From: Lycium barbarum
Taxonomy: Eukaryota; Streptophyta; Magnoliopsida; Solanales; Solanaceae
DNA: 64,000 bases
Assembly (NCBI RefSeq): GCF_019175385.1
Contig: NC_083338.1
Span: forward strand, 67,588,712 to 67,652,711
Direction: 5' to 3'
A program made the position numbers and the translations under genes. Positions 11,516 to 24,500 of the stretch are shown here, in pieces (position 1 is the first letter of the stretch; every line of letters begins with the position of its first letter). Below the pieces are notes generated by a model. The model saw nothing but the letters and a program-made list of their open reading frames with translations, ran no database searches and had not been told where the DNA came from.

Positions 11516-14056
11516 TTCCTTCCCCCTTCAAAAAATTCGTCCTCGAATGTTAAGCTCTTAAGAATTCCACAAAAACTTCATTGAAATTTCCCCTGTAACT
11601 GGATTACTATCATCCTTCAAAATGTCCCAAGATACATAGTGCCTCACAAGGCCACACCACCAATATTTATTTTGGCCACGCATGATCGAAAAATCCTTAA
11701 GAAAAAATTAGTACAAGCCTAAGGGTGCTGGTGTCTTTGTCGGAGCTTCTTCTGAGGGTGGAAACAAATATAGGTTCTGAACTTCCCACCTTTTTCAGCC
11801 TTCCAAGTTATTGTTGTCTCTTCACAGGACTTAAACTGAAGCTACGTTTTTAGTCCTCATTCTTCAAACCTGTATGTCTAGAATGGCAATGGGTACTTCT
11901 AAATAGGGCAGTTGTTCTATGAACTGGACGTCTTTTAGAGGCATACTTCTGGGAGGATCCCTAATGCATCCACAAAACATCAATGCACGATACACTGGGT
12001 GAATTGACTTTAATCCTCAGGGCAGATCTAACTCATAAACTACTTGGTCTACCTTGCGCATAGCTTATAAGGCCTAACGAATTGGGGACTGAGTTTACCT
12101 TCCTTGCCAAAACTCATCGCACCTTCCATTGGCGACCCTACTAGAATACCCAACTGTTAACTTTGGATTTTCGAATTTCAAACAATCTGATAATCCCCCA
12201 TTCTTGTAAAACATTCATCCGACCTATATAGACATTGGAGTGATGACTGATAATATACGTAATTTCAATCCATATCAACTGGTTACCCAAATTTTTCTTC
12301 AGGTTCTAACATACATGCTCATGACATATCGTTGAATGTCAGAAAGGTGTGTTCTACTCACCCATTTATCTCAAGGCGAAAAGGTCCTCAAAGCGGGGAG
12401 GAATACTGGAATAGTCTATATTCTTCAGGTTTCTCTGTGTATATACCTATGCCGGAAATGTTTCATATCACCATCATACATATTTATGTCATCACTTTGT
12501 TGCGTTCCTTTGAATATTTCATTTTCACTTCAGCGTCTCTCATACGGTAACTCTACTTTCTTCGATCGATAGGATATTACTACATTCTGGACAGAATACT
12601 TTTGCCTTTAAGGCTTCCTTGTACCATGGTTTTTCTAATTATTTTGTGATGCTAAGACTTCGTATCCATATAACTAGCTCGCAGTGGCTCCTTCACTCAA
12701 CCTTCCCCTTAGTCCAACCTACTTCGAATACTGTCACGCTCAATCCTTCTATGCTTCTTTATTTCTGCACTTCTCATTACACTCTTACCCTGAGTTTACA
12801 CGTAATTTCTCCCTTAGTGGGTTTCTTTCCAATTTCTACTTAGTCATGCACATAACTGACTGGTCATGCTTATTGTCAACTGTCCTTTCATTTAGTCAGT
12901 CTATTAGTGTAATGCCCCTTTGTGGTGGTTTCTAGTTCTTTTCACCATATTCCCATCTCTTGACCAGGCCTACTTCTGATCCCATACTCACTTGTCTCTA
13001 CCTTCCCTCTTAGGGTTTCGGTCCATCATCCTATATTTAGCATCCCATTAGTCCTCTTCTCTTTTTGTTTCTTTGTCGATGCATAATTTTAGCGAATCCA
13101 TAACTAGTCTTAATTGTGACTATTCGTCGTCGAAATTTTTCTGGTTGGTTGCACATATTTGTGATGAGTCATATATTCTCGTAGGCGTACAAATCCTGGA
13201 TAGGCCTAAACTCCCATCAAATGGATCTTCATGGTTTCTTGACTATGTAAGTATATATTTTTCTCCAAGATCACCTTTCCCTGTCATTCGCTTTGATACA
13301 TAAACACTCGGTCTTCAGACAAGTCTTCTGGAAATTATAATTTGATCCCTTCCATTTCTTTATTTCAACAAGAAGTTACAACTCCCATCTAATCGGACTG
13401 ACACCTTTTTTTTCCTTTTATCGTACACCACATCCTTTTATCAAATCACTTTGTTCACAGGACAATAACTCTAAACATATTTCAAAATACCGTTGGCTTT
13501 TTTTTTTGCTATGCTTATCTTTTCCCTCAGAACACCATCTTTTGATAAACTGCAACTTAAGGTTCAACGTCAATCCCTCTACACTCTTTTATGATCCACT
13601 CACACTGCCATAGGAGTATTGTACTCTGCTATTCCAATGTACTAATCCTTTTAAAAGTCTTTATATGGATGTCGTGTAAACTCGCTCCTTACCCGTAAGA
13701 TACCTTACTTAACAAATGGTCCTATAATTCTCATCATAACTTAATGGGCCACACCGTTCGTACAGCGTGATTCAAAACTTTAACTTCTTCGTAACTCCTT
13801 GTTACATTCTCCCTTAGCGTTAGAATATCCATAGGGTTTAATTCTCTTCTTCCTCAGTTTGTCGGGTTACTACTCTAGTAGACCTTCATCCTATTTCGCT
13901 CGCTTCTACCCTTCTGTCTTTGTTTCCAATACTTCCTTCTCTCTTCTTTCGCTGCTTTCTACTACACACATCACTTATACCAAGCATTAACAACTCCTGT
14001 TATATAACTATTCGAGTAAATTTGTGGAGATATATATACATATACACATCTTAAAC
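11516..14056 (-). mobile_element. Element E internal region, 3' half
   Basis: On the minus strand this ends in a purine tract (complement of 11516-11530) and a hairpin half (11534-11551) beside LTR A. The rest is pyrimidine-rich on the plus strand, with no ORF I can relate to pol. Element F interrupts it at 14056, and the same internal region resumes at 23478 with the duplicated TAAAC. I see no protein remnant in these 2.5 kb. It resembles the decayed or replaced internals of D and F. Confidence 0.7.
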
Positions 14057-15661
14057 TGTTATACCTCGTATTTTTATACGTCGAATTATTCGCAAGCAAA
14101 TCGACTCAAGTTAAAGACAGGATTACTTTCGGACATGAAATAGGAACTTTTAAGTTTCAATTTTAGTTAGTACACAAATTGTTTATAAATTTTATTTAGT
14201 GTAGAAATATTATTGGAGATTAGGAACTAATTAATTATGATTAGATTATTAAGTAGGGATTAGTGATTAATAAAAATTAATTAATTTAATTATGTTTGTG
14301 GGCCCCACCCGTTTTTAAATTAAAAAAAATGATGGGACACACGTCAAGCAAGTGGACACGTGTCCTATGGTGTGGAAGCATATATAAATGCACATTTGAT
14401 GAATCATGCTAGCCATAATTCACTTTGCAAAAATTCAATTCAAGAAAAAAGGAAAGAAAGAGGACATTTCCATGGCTGCTCTCGGCCAGCCATGGTTGAA
14501 GGAAAAAATGATTTTGTTGCTATTTTGATTAAGTTCCAAGTGAATTGCAAGTTCAAGGAGGTGATAGCAACATTGGATATTGAATTGAGGAAGAAGAAAT
14601 TGTGAAATTGGAGCAATTAAGTGTAGAAATTCCTCCGAGAAAATTAAGATAAGATTTTATTATTTTGTCATATAATTGTATTAGTAGTATTGTAATGGAA
14701 GGATTAAAATTGGATTGGATGAAATTGGAAGTAAGAAATTTCATGAAATCGTTGTTATACGAAATTGTGGGTTGAAAAGGATTAAAAAGGGTTATTGGAT
14801 TGTTAAAATTGTTTATGGGTTGAATTTTAAGGATTCTATATGAATATTGCTATTGCTATCATTGTTGGTATTTCTTTGATAACACGAGGATAATTGAAAG
14901 TTCGGGTTAGGCGAATATATAGGGGAAATGCTGCCCGATTTCCATTAAGTCCTTAACTAATGAAAAACCCTAATCGAGAAAGTATAAGTTAAAGAATGAT
15001 TTTTGTAAGCGATGGGCTACAGATTTACAAACTAGAAAGTAAAGTTACTAACGATAGCGTTACTTTTATATTAAATAGGCTAAAGGGGCGACGAAGCGAA
15101 CGAGATTACGATTAATCGTTAACAGGTATGTAAAGTTGTCCCTTCTTTCTTTTGGCATCTCTTAGATATAAGTGACGAATGATATGATCTTTGGGGTAAT
15201 TCCATTCATAAGTTTCGAGTGTGATTCATGATTCCTATCCACTTCTTGATGTTAGAACTCTTAAAATGATTGAGCTTCCCTCTCAAGTTTTCTATCGTTG
15301 AATAGTAGTCGATATATATAAGCTCCTATTCTTGGAAGACTCTACGATAACTCATGTCCTTGACTCCTATAAGCTATTTCATATTATATTGATACATGTC
15401 TATGATTCCTAAGGCTCTTTTGATATAATTCATAATGACATTCGAGGGATACTTGATATGATTGTCGCTATTGATACTCAGGTGTTAATCCCTTCTTCTT
15501 ATTCTGTTTGAGTCTTGATAATGTTTTAAATTGCATACGGTTGCTAACTACTCTGCTCGTGCATGCCTCAATATATCTTTCACCGAGTCCCGGGCCGGGT
15601 ATGTTATCATGCACAGTCTTACTGCATTGTTCACCGAGTCCCTCACTAGAAGGCCGGAATA

Positions 15662-15700
<39 letters not shown>

Positions 15701-16636
15701 TGTTATGCTGTGTTGGCGTTATGATGTGTTTATGGAGTTATGCTGTGTTATGGCGTTATGATGTGTTTATGGAGTTATGCTGTGTTATGGCATTATGATG
15801 TGTTTATGGAGTTATGCTGTGTTATGGCGTTATGATGTGTTTATGGAGTTATGTTGTGTTATGGCGCCAAGGATGGTGTGGCGACCATGTTATCGTGTCC
15901 CATAATGGGTCGGGTATGATATATGATATTGACATACATGATTTATGTTTCAAAAGGGCACGTGTTTTGGTATTTTGGACATTGTACTTGTTTTCTATAC
16001 TCCCTATTTCAGTTATGATCCTTTTTACTGTATTTCATGCTTTATATACTCAGTACATATTCCGTAATGACCCCTTTTCTTCGGGGGGGCTGCGTTTCAT
16101 GCCCGCAGGTACAGATAGTCGGTTTGGTGACCCTTCAGCATAGGACTTCTACTCAGTTGTCTTGGAGAGCTCCGTTGTTCTGGAGCCTAGACTTTTGGTA
16201 CAGATCTTATGATATCTATGTATATGTTTATCCAGGGGTACGGCGGGGCCCTGTCTGGTCATATTTCACTGTTAGTACTCTTAGAGGTCTGTAGACATAT
16301 GTGTGGGTTGTGTATAAGTTCTGTTCAGCTGTGTCTATACGATGTGATATGATATGATGTCCGTCTGTAGTGGCAGCCTTGTCGGCTTGCATATGATATG
16401 ATATTGACGTGTAGTGGAAGCCTTGTCGACTTGCGTATCATTTTATGATTTGATCAGTTGTGACTCGTCAGGAGACAGTTTATCTGAATATACATATAAG
16501 ATGACGTTATGAACCGTTGGAGTTCTTTGGCAAGTTTCCATATTGTTCATAGATTCAGTTTGATTATATTTAACAGGTTCGTATAAGGGTGTCCGGTTCG
16601 GGCACTAGTCATGGCCCACGGGGTTGGGTCATGACA
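14057..16636 (+). repeat. F 5' LTR
   Basis: Starts TGTTATACCTCG and ends GGGTCATGACA. A TATA box (tatataaatg, 14380-14389) follows a G-box CACGTG at 14357-14362. The block ggggaaatgctgcccgatt is at 14932-14950, the donor-like AG/GTATGTAA at 15124-15132, a (TA)n run near 15665-15695, four tandem 37-bp units at 15718-15865, and the conserved gtacat-gaccccttttcttcgg block near 16047-16111. An 81-codon ORF at 14360-14605 recurs in the other LTR but is only LTR sequence. Confidence 0.92.
15665..15865 (+). repeat. (TA)n and 37-bp tandem repeats in F 5' LTR
   Basis: A TA run of about 31 bases is followed by four head-to-tail 37-bp units starting at 15718, 15755, 15792 and 15829, each with the core ttatgatgtgtttatggag. 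The other LTR has about 67 bases of TA and two units (22679-22752). Confidence 0.93.
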
Positions 16637-16640
16637 AAAG

Positions 16641-16654
16641 TGGTAGCAGAGCAA
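16641..16654 (+). promoter_or_regulatory. Primer binding site of F
   Basis: tggtagcagagc lies four bases after the LTR end. The plant initiator-Met tRNA complement is tggtatcagagc, so one base differs (t to g). That could weaken priming if it arose before integration. Confidence 0.85.
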
Positions 16655-19600
16655 TTCGTCCTCAGAGTGTCTACAGACCGTGTCTAGTAGAGTCTTGTTT
16701 ATCGGTGTGTTGTGCACCACATCTATAAACAGGAAGCTACAGGACATTTAAGATGTTACCTTTCTTTCATATCTAAGATCGTGCGATAGAGCCCAGCCAT
16801 AGGAAATGAAATTCCTTATACTAACCTTTGATTTCAGCTGAAGAACGACATCGACAGAAGGAAGCGACTGATTATATTGGAAGTTACAAAGTACATAGGT
16901 AAGTAACGGTGCGAAAAAGGCATGTCGGATAAGGTAAGAATATTGAGGTATGATCGACATGTAAAGTTGAAGAATGAAAGGGGAGGTAGATCGGAAGGTA
17001 TAACAGGATAGATCGTTAAAGGATCAGGTACGTCTCGAGGTGCGATATGTGAGGTAAGTTCCGACACCTTTATACTTTTTACTGGAAATTAGGAGCCCTG
17101 TGTGGCTATGATACGATATGATATATGCGTATATATGTTGGCCCTATGAGGCATTGTTGGTATTTCCTGCGTGCAGGTTTTGGGATAGTAAGAAGTACAG
17201 AGGAAACTCTGCCCAAATTTTCCCAGAAATAGAAAAAGAAGAGAATGAGATATAAGTTCATGATATGTCTTGAAAGTCGATACCGATAGGGGAAAATTTA
17301 TTATGTTGGATTAAAGCTTTAAGAGATACACTCCATGTCATCCGTAAGAGGCACCATTGTTATTTGAAAAAATTTATTTCGAAGAAGCGTATATGAGGAA
17401 CAAATTCGCAGTTCATTTGGACGGACCAGAATATTTTCCAACCACATTTTGCCTTAGAAAAAGCTCATGTTGAAGGGCAAAAACATCGAGCAATTAAGTT
17501 TCACTTTTAGTTGAAGAATACAAAGCATACAACCAGTAGTTTATGAACTAAATAATTCGTTCACGACTCAAGAATAAATCTGGAGGTAAACCATGTGAAT
17601 CAAGCACTAGAAGTCCTGTGGTGCTTGTCGGATTCTAGTTATTCTTCTGGTGGTGGTTGGGGAATGCCTCATGGTGACATTTTATTAGTTATTAATAAAC
17701 TAATTGGAGATGGAAATTTGTGGAAGGAAAACTCGAACTTGTGGGTTGTCTTGGGTCATGTATTTCACGTGTTGTTGATAAGATACTAGGATAATTTGGA
17801 AGGGCTTACGACACTAAGAGATGGTTTAGAAAAGGTGGCAAATCTTAACAGAAGGTTATATTAAGGTATCGACTGAACTGATAAGCAGGGATAAATCACA
17901 ATGAGTTTACAATTAAAAGGAGTAATAGTATGATTGAGATGAAAGTACGGAGGAGGAAGAATCATGACAAATTATGAAGGTATTTTTTAAGACAGCTTGT
18001 GAGATATCAAGAATAAGATTGATCAGAAAGGGTGAAGGGTTAAGTACGCCTACTCTACAGAGTGTAACTAAAACATAGTAAGAATCGTGAATAAGGTTAC
18101 GAAGTGTTACGTTATAGGATAGATTACGAACAGGATGTAATGCGAATACCATAAGGATTGTTATTGAAATGAGTAAAGCCTAGCGAGGAAGTAACTAAAG
18201 GATATGATGTGATCGGTGTGGAACGGAAAAGCAAATATAGGACGAAAAAGAAAGACTTACAAAGTCCTATAGGGAAAGTTCAGAATAGAGATCAAGTGGT
18301 AACGAAAGCGAAAGCGAGTAACAGAAAGAGAAGGAGTTAATAGAAAGAAGAAGATAAGAAGAAAGCGAGTGGGATTACAGTGTAGCGATGTGTTATGACA
18401 TGTATAGCCGAGAACACGAGTAATATAAGTGGCGGAGCTATGAAACACCAAACTATAGAAAGATGAGCAACGAGGTATAATGAGTGCTAGAAAATGACTG
18501 GAATGATAAGAACAAACAGGGATGAACAGAATACGTTTTGAAAATGAGAAAGGGGTTATGAAGAAGTAATGTTTTTCGAAGGATACAGAGGTAGCATAAG
18601 ATTCCTCATGCACAGAATAAAAAGATGGACATAGACTGGAGAAATGGTAAGGGAATTCTAAAGGAAGCACCCAAGATAGACGTAATTAATTGAGTACGAG
18701 TGTAAAGTAAAAGGGAAATATATAGCTTCGAACTTAAAGGTGTAGTACGACGACAAGGTGATAAGATAAGACCATTATTAAGACAAACTTGATATGATTT
18801 TGAATAAGTTAGAAGTCAGTACTGGGTACACAACAAGGGTAAACGAGTATAAGGCATAAGGGGTATTGCGTATATATGATTTCACCCCGGAAATAGTGAA
18901 ATCCTTAAAGGACAAGGATTGTAGATTTGCGAAACAACTGATGTATTGTAAATTTATTAGAAGAAACAGATGATATCCGTTGGGATAAAGATAATGTAAT
19001 GAGAAAGCTTGGGACACTTATCATCAGAAAATAAGTGCTACCTAATTGAGAATTGAAACGACTATAAGCACTAACTAATTACTGATTGGAATGAATGGAA
19101 TGTGGCTTTGGATAAATTGCTACATTAATTATATTACTCGAGTACCAACCATCAGCTAAGATTTTGTACTATATATCGAGGGTTCTCATCGCCTCGTGAT
19201 TGTGTTAGGGTTTCATACATGGGTAATCTAAGTTATAGATGATATAAAAGAAGACATGGATATGGCACAGTATACCAAATGTATTGAAAAAAAAAGGGAG
19301 TCATAGGGATTTGAAAATTGGAAATGGGGACATAGAGCGGAATATAAATAGATAATGATGTGAGTACACCCAAAAAGGGGGGAAGTGGATGAGAGAAATG
19401 CAAGCGTAAGATGAAATCAAGTGACACTGCAACACGTTTAATGTGGATACTTAAACTTCAAGTGAGATCCCTTGCTGAAACATGTTAGTAAGATTTGAAA
19501 GCCGGCAATAAACGGATAGAAGCCAGGATGGTATTTGAGTACAATTAAGATGTTGGCAACAGCGTTATTGGCTAATGACATTGTGACTTATAAGTAGCGA

Positions 19601-20936
19601 AAAAGAAGAAGGGTAATCTCCTATAGTAGAATATGAGGAAGTTGAATGGTAAGTAAAGGAAGGGAAACGAGTATGACAAAATAGACACCAAGTGAGTTTT
19701 AGTACAATAAGATATGTAAAGCAGAATAAACCAGGAGAAGGAAAGACTATGACTAAGATTGGGTGCACTTTGTACAAATTGTACAAGAATAGTTATGCAA
19801 CCTATGAATATTTGTATGCTAAGGATGAGACCAAGTGAGTACTTGATAAGAAGAGTAAGAATTCAGTAACAACAATGCGTTTGTGATATTTTGAATACAT
19901 CAAAGAAAGGTGTAAGTTGGTTTGAGGCAAAACTACAAAGATAATTAGTACTGAGGGCAAAGGCCATAGTTTGGCCCCGATACCATTGAGAGGTACGAGG
20001 AAAGAATGTAAGGTAAAGCATAAAGACTAGTGAAACGACGCTAAGGTATTTTCTGGGCTGATTTGAGCACTTACTCATACTCGTGTAAAGATTGCAATAG
20101 GATGCGTGATAGGAGAACTAAGAGCAAATTTGAGTAACGAGGCAATAGAAGAGTTTGAGTCAAAAATAGAGAAACGACACGAGATAATATGCCTAGAATA
20201 TTGCCAGTTAGGGTAAAGGAAATTACGAAATGATTTAACCGAGACAATCTGAACAAGCGGGTTACTGGTTACTGGATGACAGTAGAGTTATAATATGAGG
20301 GGACCCTAGCGTTATTTGATAGCCAACCCTAAAGATCGAGATCAATTAGTAAAAGCAAGTGATAGTTAAAGACCTTTACAAGAAAGTCAGAAAGTGACAC
20401 ATGATGCTGAGGATTTCAGAATACGGATTGTAACAGCGGAGTAAAGCAAGGATATTGGAATACAAAAATGTTACCCTCTGGGAAATTTCGTTTTACTCAT
20501 AGAACCTGCAAAGGGTCTACAGGTTACCAGAGGCATGTAATACCCCAGGGATATTAAAGTCTAATGAATCGATGGAGGACGTCTGCGCATTATAAAAATC
20601 TTAGTTAAAGATTGAGAGGTAAGATGAAGGAAACGATATCTTAAGGGAGTAACTATAGGAGAAGAAGGAGTTGAGTTAAGACTAAGTGCACAAGGGAGAG
20701 AGTAAGATTTCAGCGGAAGAGCTCGCAATACAACTGACAACCAACAGCGAAATAAAGAGGAGAGCAAAGACAACGACGTAAAATAATTACCTTGAGAAGC
20801 AACAGAAGGAGGAAATATTACGGGAATGACTATGTAGAGACCTGGAATGCGTTATAGTAAATTATAGCGAATCGACCAATGGAAGAGGTATGTGAAGGGA
20901 ACACTTGAGAAAGTATTGGGAGTTCAGGACCAGTTT
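16655..20936 (+). mobile_element. F internal region without coding capacity
   Basis: The first 170 bases are the conserved leader. A branch-point-like ctaac and acceptor-like cctttgatttcag lie at 16821-16837, where coding relatives would start gag. No gag follows. The remaining 4 kb is purine-rich on the plus strand with stops in all frames; the open minus-strand frames (the longest 137 codons at 18257-18670) are by-products of this composition. One stretch (ggttaagtacgcct near 18030) recurs near the start of D, which supports common origin. I see no 5S-like module here. Confidence 0.75.
16697..16730 (+). promoter_or_regulatory. Leader hairpin with GTGCAC loop (F)
   Basis: A 34-base inverted repeat: arms gtttatcggtgtg and cacatctataaac pair over 12 positions (one C/T mismatch, one G-U), with the loop ttgtgcac holding the 6-base palindrome gtgcac. 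The sequence is identical in J (38953-38986) and differs by one pairing-neutral base in G. Confidence 0.75.
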
Positions 20937-20972
20937 AACATTCGAGGAAGAATGTTCTAAAGGGGGGAAGGA
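20937..20972 (+). promoter_or_regulatory. Polypurine tract and hairpin of F
   Basis: AACATTCGAGGAAGAATGTT (20937-20956) is the conserved hairpin with one mismatched pair. It is followed by ctaaaggggggaagga and the 3' LTR start. Confidence 0.85.
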
Positions 20973-22205
20973 TGTTATACCCCATATTTTTATACGTCGA
21001 ATTACTCGCAAGCAAATCGACTCAAGTTAAAGACGGGATTACTTTCGGACATGAAATAGGAACTTTTAAGTTTCAATTTTAGTTAGTACACAAATTGTTT
21101 ATAAATTTTGTTTAGTGTAGAAATATTATTGGAGATTAGGAACTAATTAATTATGATTAGATTATTAAGTAGGGATTAGTGATTAATAAAAATTAATTAA
21201 TTTAATTATGTTTGTGGGCCCCACCCATTTTTAAATTAAAAAAAATGATGGGACACATGTCCTATGGTGTGGAAGCATATATAAATGCACATTTGATGAA
21301 TCATGCTAGCCATAATTCATTTTGCAAAAATTCAATTCAAGAAAAAAGGAAAGAAAGAGGACATTTCCATGGCTGCTCTCGGCCAGCCATGGTTGAAGGA
21401 AAAAATGATTTTGTTGCTATTTTGATTAAGTTCCAAGTGAATTGCAAGTTCAAGGAGGTGATAGCAACATTGGATATTGAATTGAGGAAGAAGAAATTGT
21501 GAAATTGGAGCAATTAAGTGTAGAAATTCCTCCGAGAAAATTAAGATAAGATTTTATTATTTTGTGGTATAATTGTATTAGTAGTATTGTAATGGAAGGA
21601 TTAAAATTGGATTGGATGAAATTGGAAGTAAGAAATTTCATGAAATCGTTGTTATACGAAATTGTGGGTTGAAAAGGATTAAAAAGGGATATTGGATTGT
21701 TAAAATTGTTTATGGGTTGAATTGTAAGGATTCTATATGAATATTGCTATTGCTATCATTGTTGGTATTTCTGTGATAACAGGAGGATAATTGAAAGTTC
21801 GGGTTAGGCGAATATATAGGGGAAATGTTGCCCGATTTCCATTAAGTCCTTAACTAATGAAAAACCCTAATCGAGAAAGTATAAGTTAAAGAATGAGTTC
21901 TGTAAGCGATGGGCTACAGATTTACGAACTAGAAAGTATAGTTACTAACGATAGCGTTACTTTTATATTAAATAGGCTAAAGGGGTGACGAAGCGAACGA
22001 AATTACGATTAATCGTTAACAGGTATGTAAAGCTGTCCCTTCTTTCTTTTGGCTTGTCTTAGATATAAGTGACGAATGATATGAGCTTTGGGGTAATTCC
22101 ATTCATAAGTTTCGAGTGCGATTCATGATTCCTATCCACTTCTTGATGTTAGAACTCTTAAAATGATTGAGCATCCCTCTCAAGTTTTCTATCGTTGAAT
22201 AGTAG

Positions 22206-22261
22206 TCGATATATATAAGCTCCTATTCTTGGATCGATATATATAAGCTCCTATTCTTGGA
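22206..22261 (+). repeat. 28-bp tandem duplication private to F 3' LTR
   Basis: Two copies of a 28-base unit beginning tcgatatatataagctccta; the 5' LTR has one. It arose after integration or in the last copying cycle. Confidence 0.93.
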
Positions 22262-22586
22262 AGACTCTACGATAACTCATGTCCTTGACTCCTATAAGCT
22301 ATTTCATATTATATTGATACATGTCTATGATTCCTAAGGATCTTTTGATATAATTCATAATGACATTCGAGGGATACTTGATATGATTGTCGCTATTGAT
22401 ACTCAGGTGTTAATCCCTTCTTCTTTTTCTGTTTGAGTCTTGATAATGTTTTAAATTGCATATGGTTGCTCACTACTCTGCTCGTGCATGCCTCAATATA
22501 TCTTTCACCGTGTCTCGGGCCGGGTATGTTATCGTGCACAGTCTCACTGCATTGTTCACCGAGTCCCTCACTAGAGGGCCGGAATA

Positions 22587-22654
<68 letters not shown>
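22587..22654. repeat. (TA)n microsatellite in F 3' LTR
   Basis: About 67 bases of uninterrupted TA repeat. Confidence 0.95.
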
Positions 22655-22659
<5 letters not shown>

Positions 22660-23688
22660 TGTTATGTTGTGTTATGGCATTATGATGTGTTTATGGAGTT
22701 ATGTTATGTTATGGCGTTATGATGTGTTTATGGAGCTATGCTGTGTTATGGCGCCAAGGATGGTGTGGCGACCATGTTCACCGACTCCCATAATGGGCCG
22801 GGTATGATATATGATATTTACATGCATTATTTATGTTTCAAAAGGGCACGTGTTTTGGTATTTTGGACATTGTACTTTTTTTCTGTACTCCCCATTTCAG
22901 TTATGATCCTTTTTACTGTATTTCATGCTTTATATACTCAGTACATATTCCGTACTGACCCCCTTTCTTCGGGGGGCTGCGTTTCATGCCCGCAGGTACA
23001 GATAGTCGGTTTGGTGACCCTTCAGCATAGGACTTCTACTCAGCTGTCTTGGAGAGCTCCGTTGTTCTGGAGCCTAGACTTTTGGTACAGATCTTATGAT
23101 ATATATGTATATTTTTATCCAGGGGTACGGCGAGGCCCTGTCCCGTCATATTTCACTGTTAGTACTCTTAGAGGTTGGTAGACATATGTGTGGGTTGTGT
23201 ATAAGTTCTGTTCAGCTGTGTCTATACGATGTGCTATGATATGATGTTTGTCTATAGTGGCAGCCTTGTCGGCTTGCGTATCATTTTATGATTTGATCAG
23301 TTGTGATTCGTCAGGAGACAGTTTATATGAATATACATATAAGATGACGTTATGAACCATTGGTTCTTTGCCAAGTTTCCATATTGTTCATAGATTCAGT
23401 TTGATTATATCTAACAGGTTCGTATACGGGTGTCCAGTTCGGGCACTAGTCATGGCCCACGGGGTTGGGTCGTGACATAAACTATACCACAGAGCACAAT
23501 TACGATTACAAGATTAACCAATTGTCAGGCAAAAGGCTTCTGTAAACACATCTCTCTTGATCCCTTTCCTCGAGGTATCACCGAGGTCAATAAGGCCTAG
23601 CTCATAGTGGTATAAAAGTCTCCTCCCACTATAACCGTTGGATGAAGCCTAGCCTAATAATCTTATTTGGTGTTACGGGTATCGGTCT

Positions 23689-23690
<2 letters not shown>

Positions 23691-23740
<50 letters not shown>
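23691..23740. repeat. (TA)n microsatellite in E internal region
   Basis: About 50 bases of TA repeat. Confidence 0.95.
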
Positions 23741-23744
<4 letters not shown>

Positions 23745-24176
23745 CATTCCATAATTCAATCTTCCAAAACATAAAAGGCTAACCAAATTCTTCTAACTTG
23801 CAACTTTTTCTGGGATGCTTATCTCTTTAATTCCCCTTGGTATGTAAGACTTCATCCTACCCCTAAACACATCATTCTCCCTTTTCATGTTTCTTATTTC
23901 ATCCTAACCTATTCATCATTCCCTTAGCTTAATACATTTATCCCATATTTACTACTAGCTCTATCCTTGATCACTCATTGCTGGGCCCTTTTTCTTTCTT
24001 CTCACCACAATCCTACCCATAGTTCTCACAATTTCCCTTAGACTCCCGGAGGAATTTTGGCCGAATTTCCTTTATAAACATAACAATCCCAAACCTGCAC
24101 GTCCTTTCTAGAATTCCATTATTACTATATTGTTTTCTACATATTATGTCAATCAACTCCCTTCATAGAGGTATAC

Positions 24177-24500
24177 TTACTCATAATTCATGATTCTGGC
24201 TATCACTAAGTCACTAATAGGCATAGACATCTCAAATCGTTTGATTTGGCTCCGGTTCCAAGCCAATACGTTCAGCAATATAAGGCGCGATATATGATGA
24301 CGTAGAGCATGAATCAATCGATGCATATACATTATAGGAGAATACTGATAATATACCTGCGACAATATCAGGGGATGACTCAAGATCCTGTCGCCCAGCT
24401 AGCATATAGGTATGATGCTGGGGCCCACTTTAACTGGGCGTTCCTCCTCGATCTCTATCACAGCCTGCTGATATCTGCAGTCTTTGCCTCGGAGGGCGTA
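24177..24500 (-). pseudogene. Aspartic protease remnant of E
   Basis: On the minus strand, pieces in different frames match the retropepsin region that follows gag in Del/Tekay elements: an active-site-like IDSCST where family members have an Asp-centred triplet, then IKRFEMSMPISDLVIAR near 24190-24240. Frameshifts separate the pieces, and the segment ends before any RT domain. Inactive. Confidence 0.5.

Larger units (their letters stand above)
14057..23477 (+). mobile_element. F: complete non-autonomous Ty3/gypsy element with TAAAC duplication
   Basis: Two plus-strand LTRs (14057-16636 and 20973-23477) flank a 4.3-kb internal region with a primer site at its left end and a polypurine tract at its right end. 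The 5-bp target duplication TAAAC is perfect (14052-14056 and 23478-23482). The internal region has no gag or pol ORF; its longest plus-strand ORF is 64 codons. Parts of the internal leader match element G (17094-17230 against the complement of 60815-60960). It lies inside the internal region of E in the opposite orientation, so it is younger than E. Confidence 0.92.
20973..23477 (+). repeat. F 3' LTR
   Basis: Near copy of 14057-16636: starts TGTTATACCCC and ends GGGTCGTGACA. Differences by eye: about 19 bases including the G-box are missing near 21253, a 28-bp segment is tandemly doubled at 22206-22261, the TA run is longer (22587-22654), and there are two 37-bp units instead of four. A segment present near 16395-16430 is also absent. 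Confidence 0.92.

Noticed and set aside
14360..14605. 81-codon ORF repeated in both F LTRs (also 21212-21502)
   Set aside because: Its conservation is that of the two LTRs of one element; it spans the TATA region and resembles no protein.
15718..15865. CRISPR-like tandem array
   Set aside because: The 37-bp units are directly contiguous with no spacers, lie in an LTR and occur in a plant genome.
18257..18670. 137-codon minus-strand ORF
   Set aside because: It lies antisense in the purine-rich F internal region, is Ser/Phe/Leu-rich, and matches no family; long minus-strand frames are expected from this composition.
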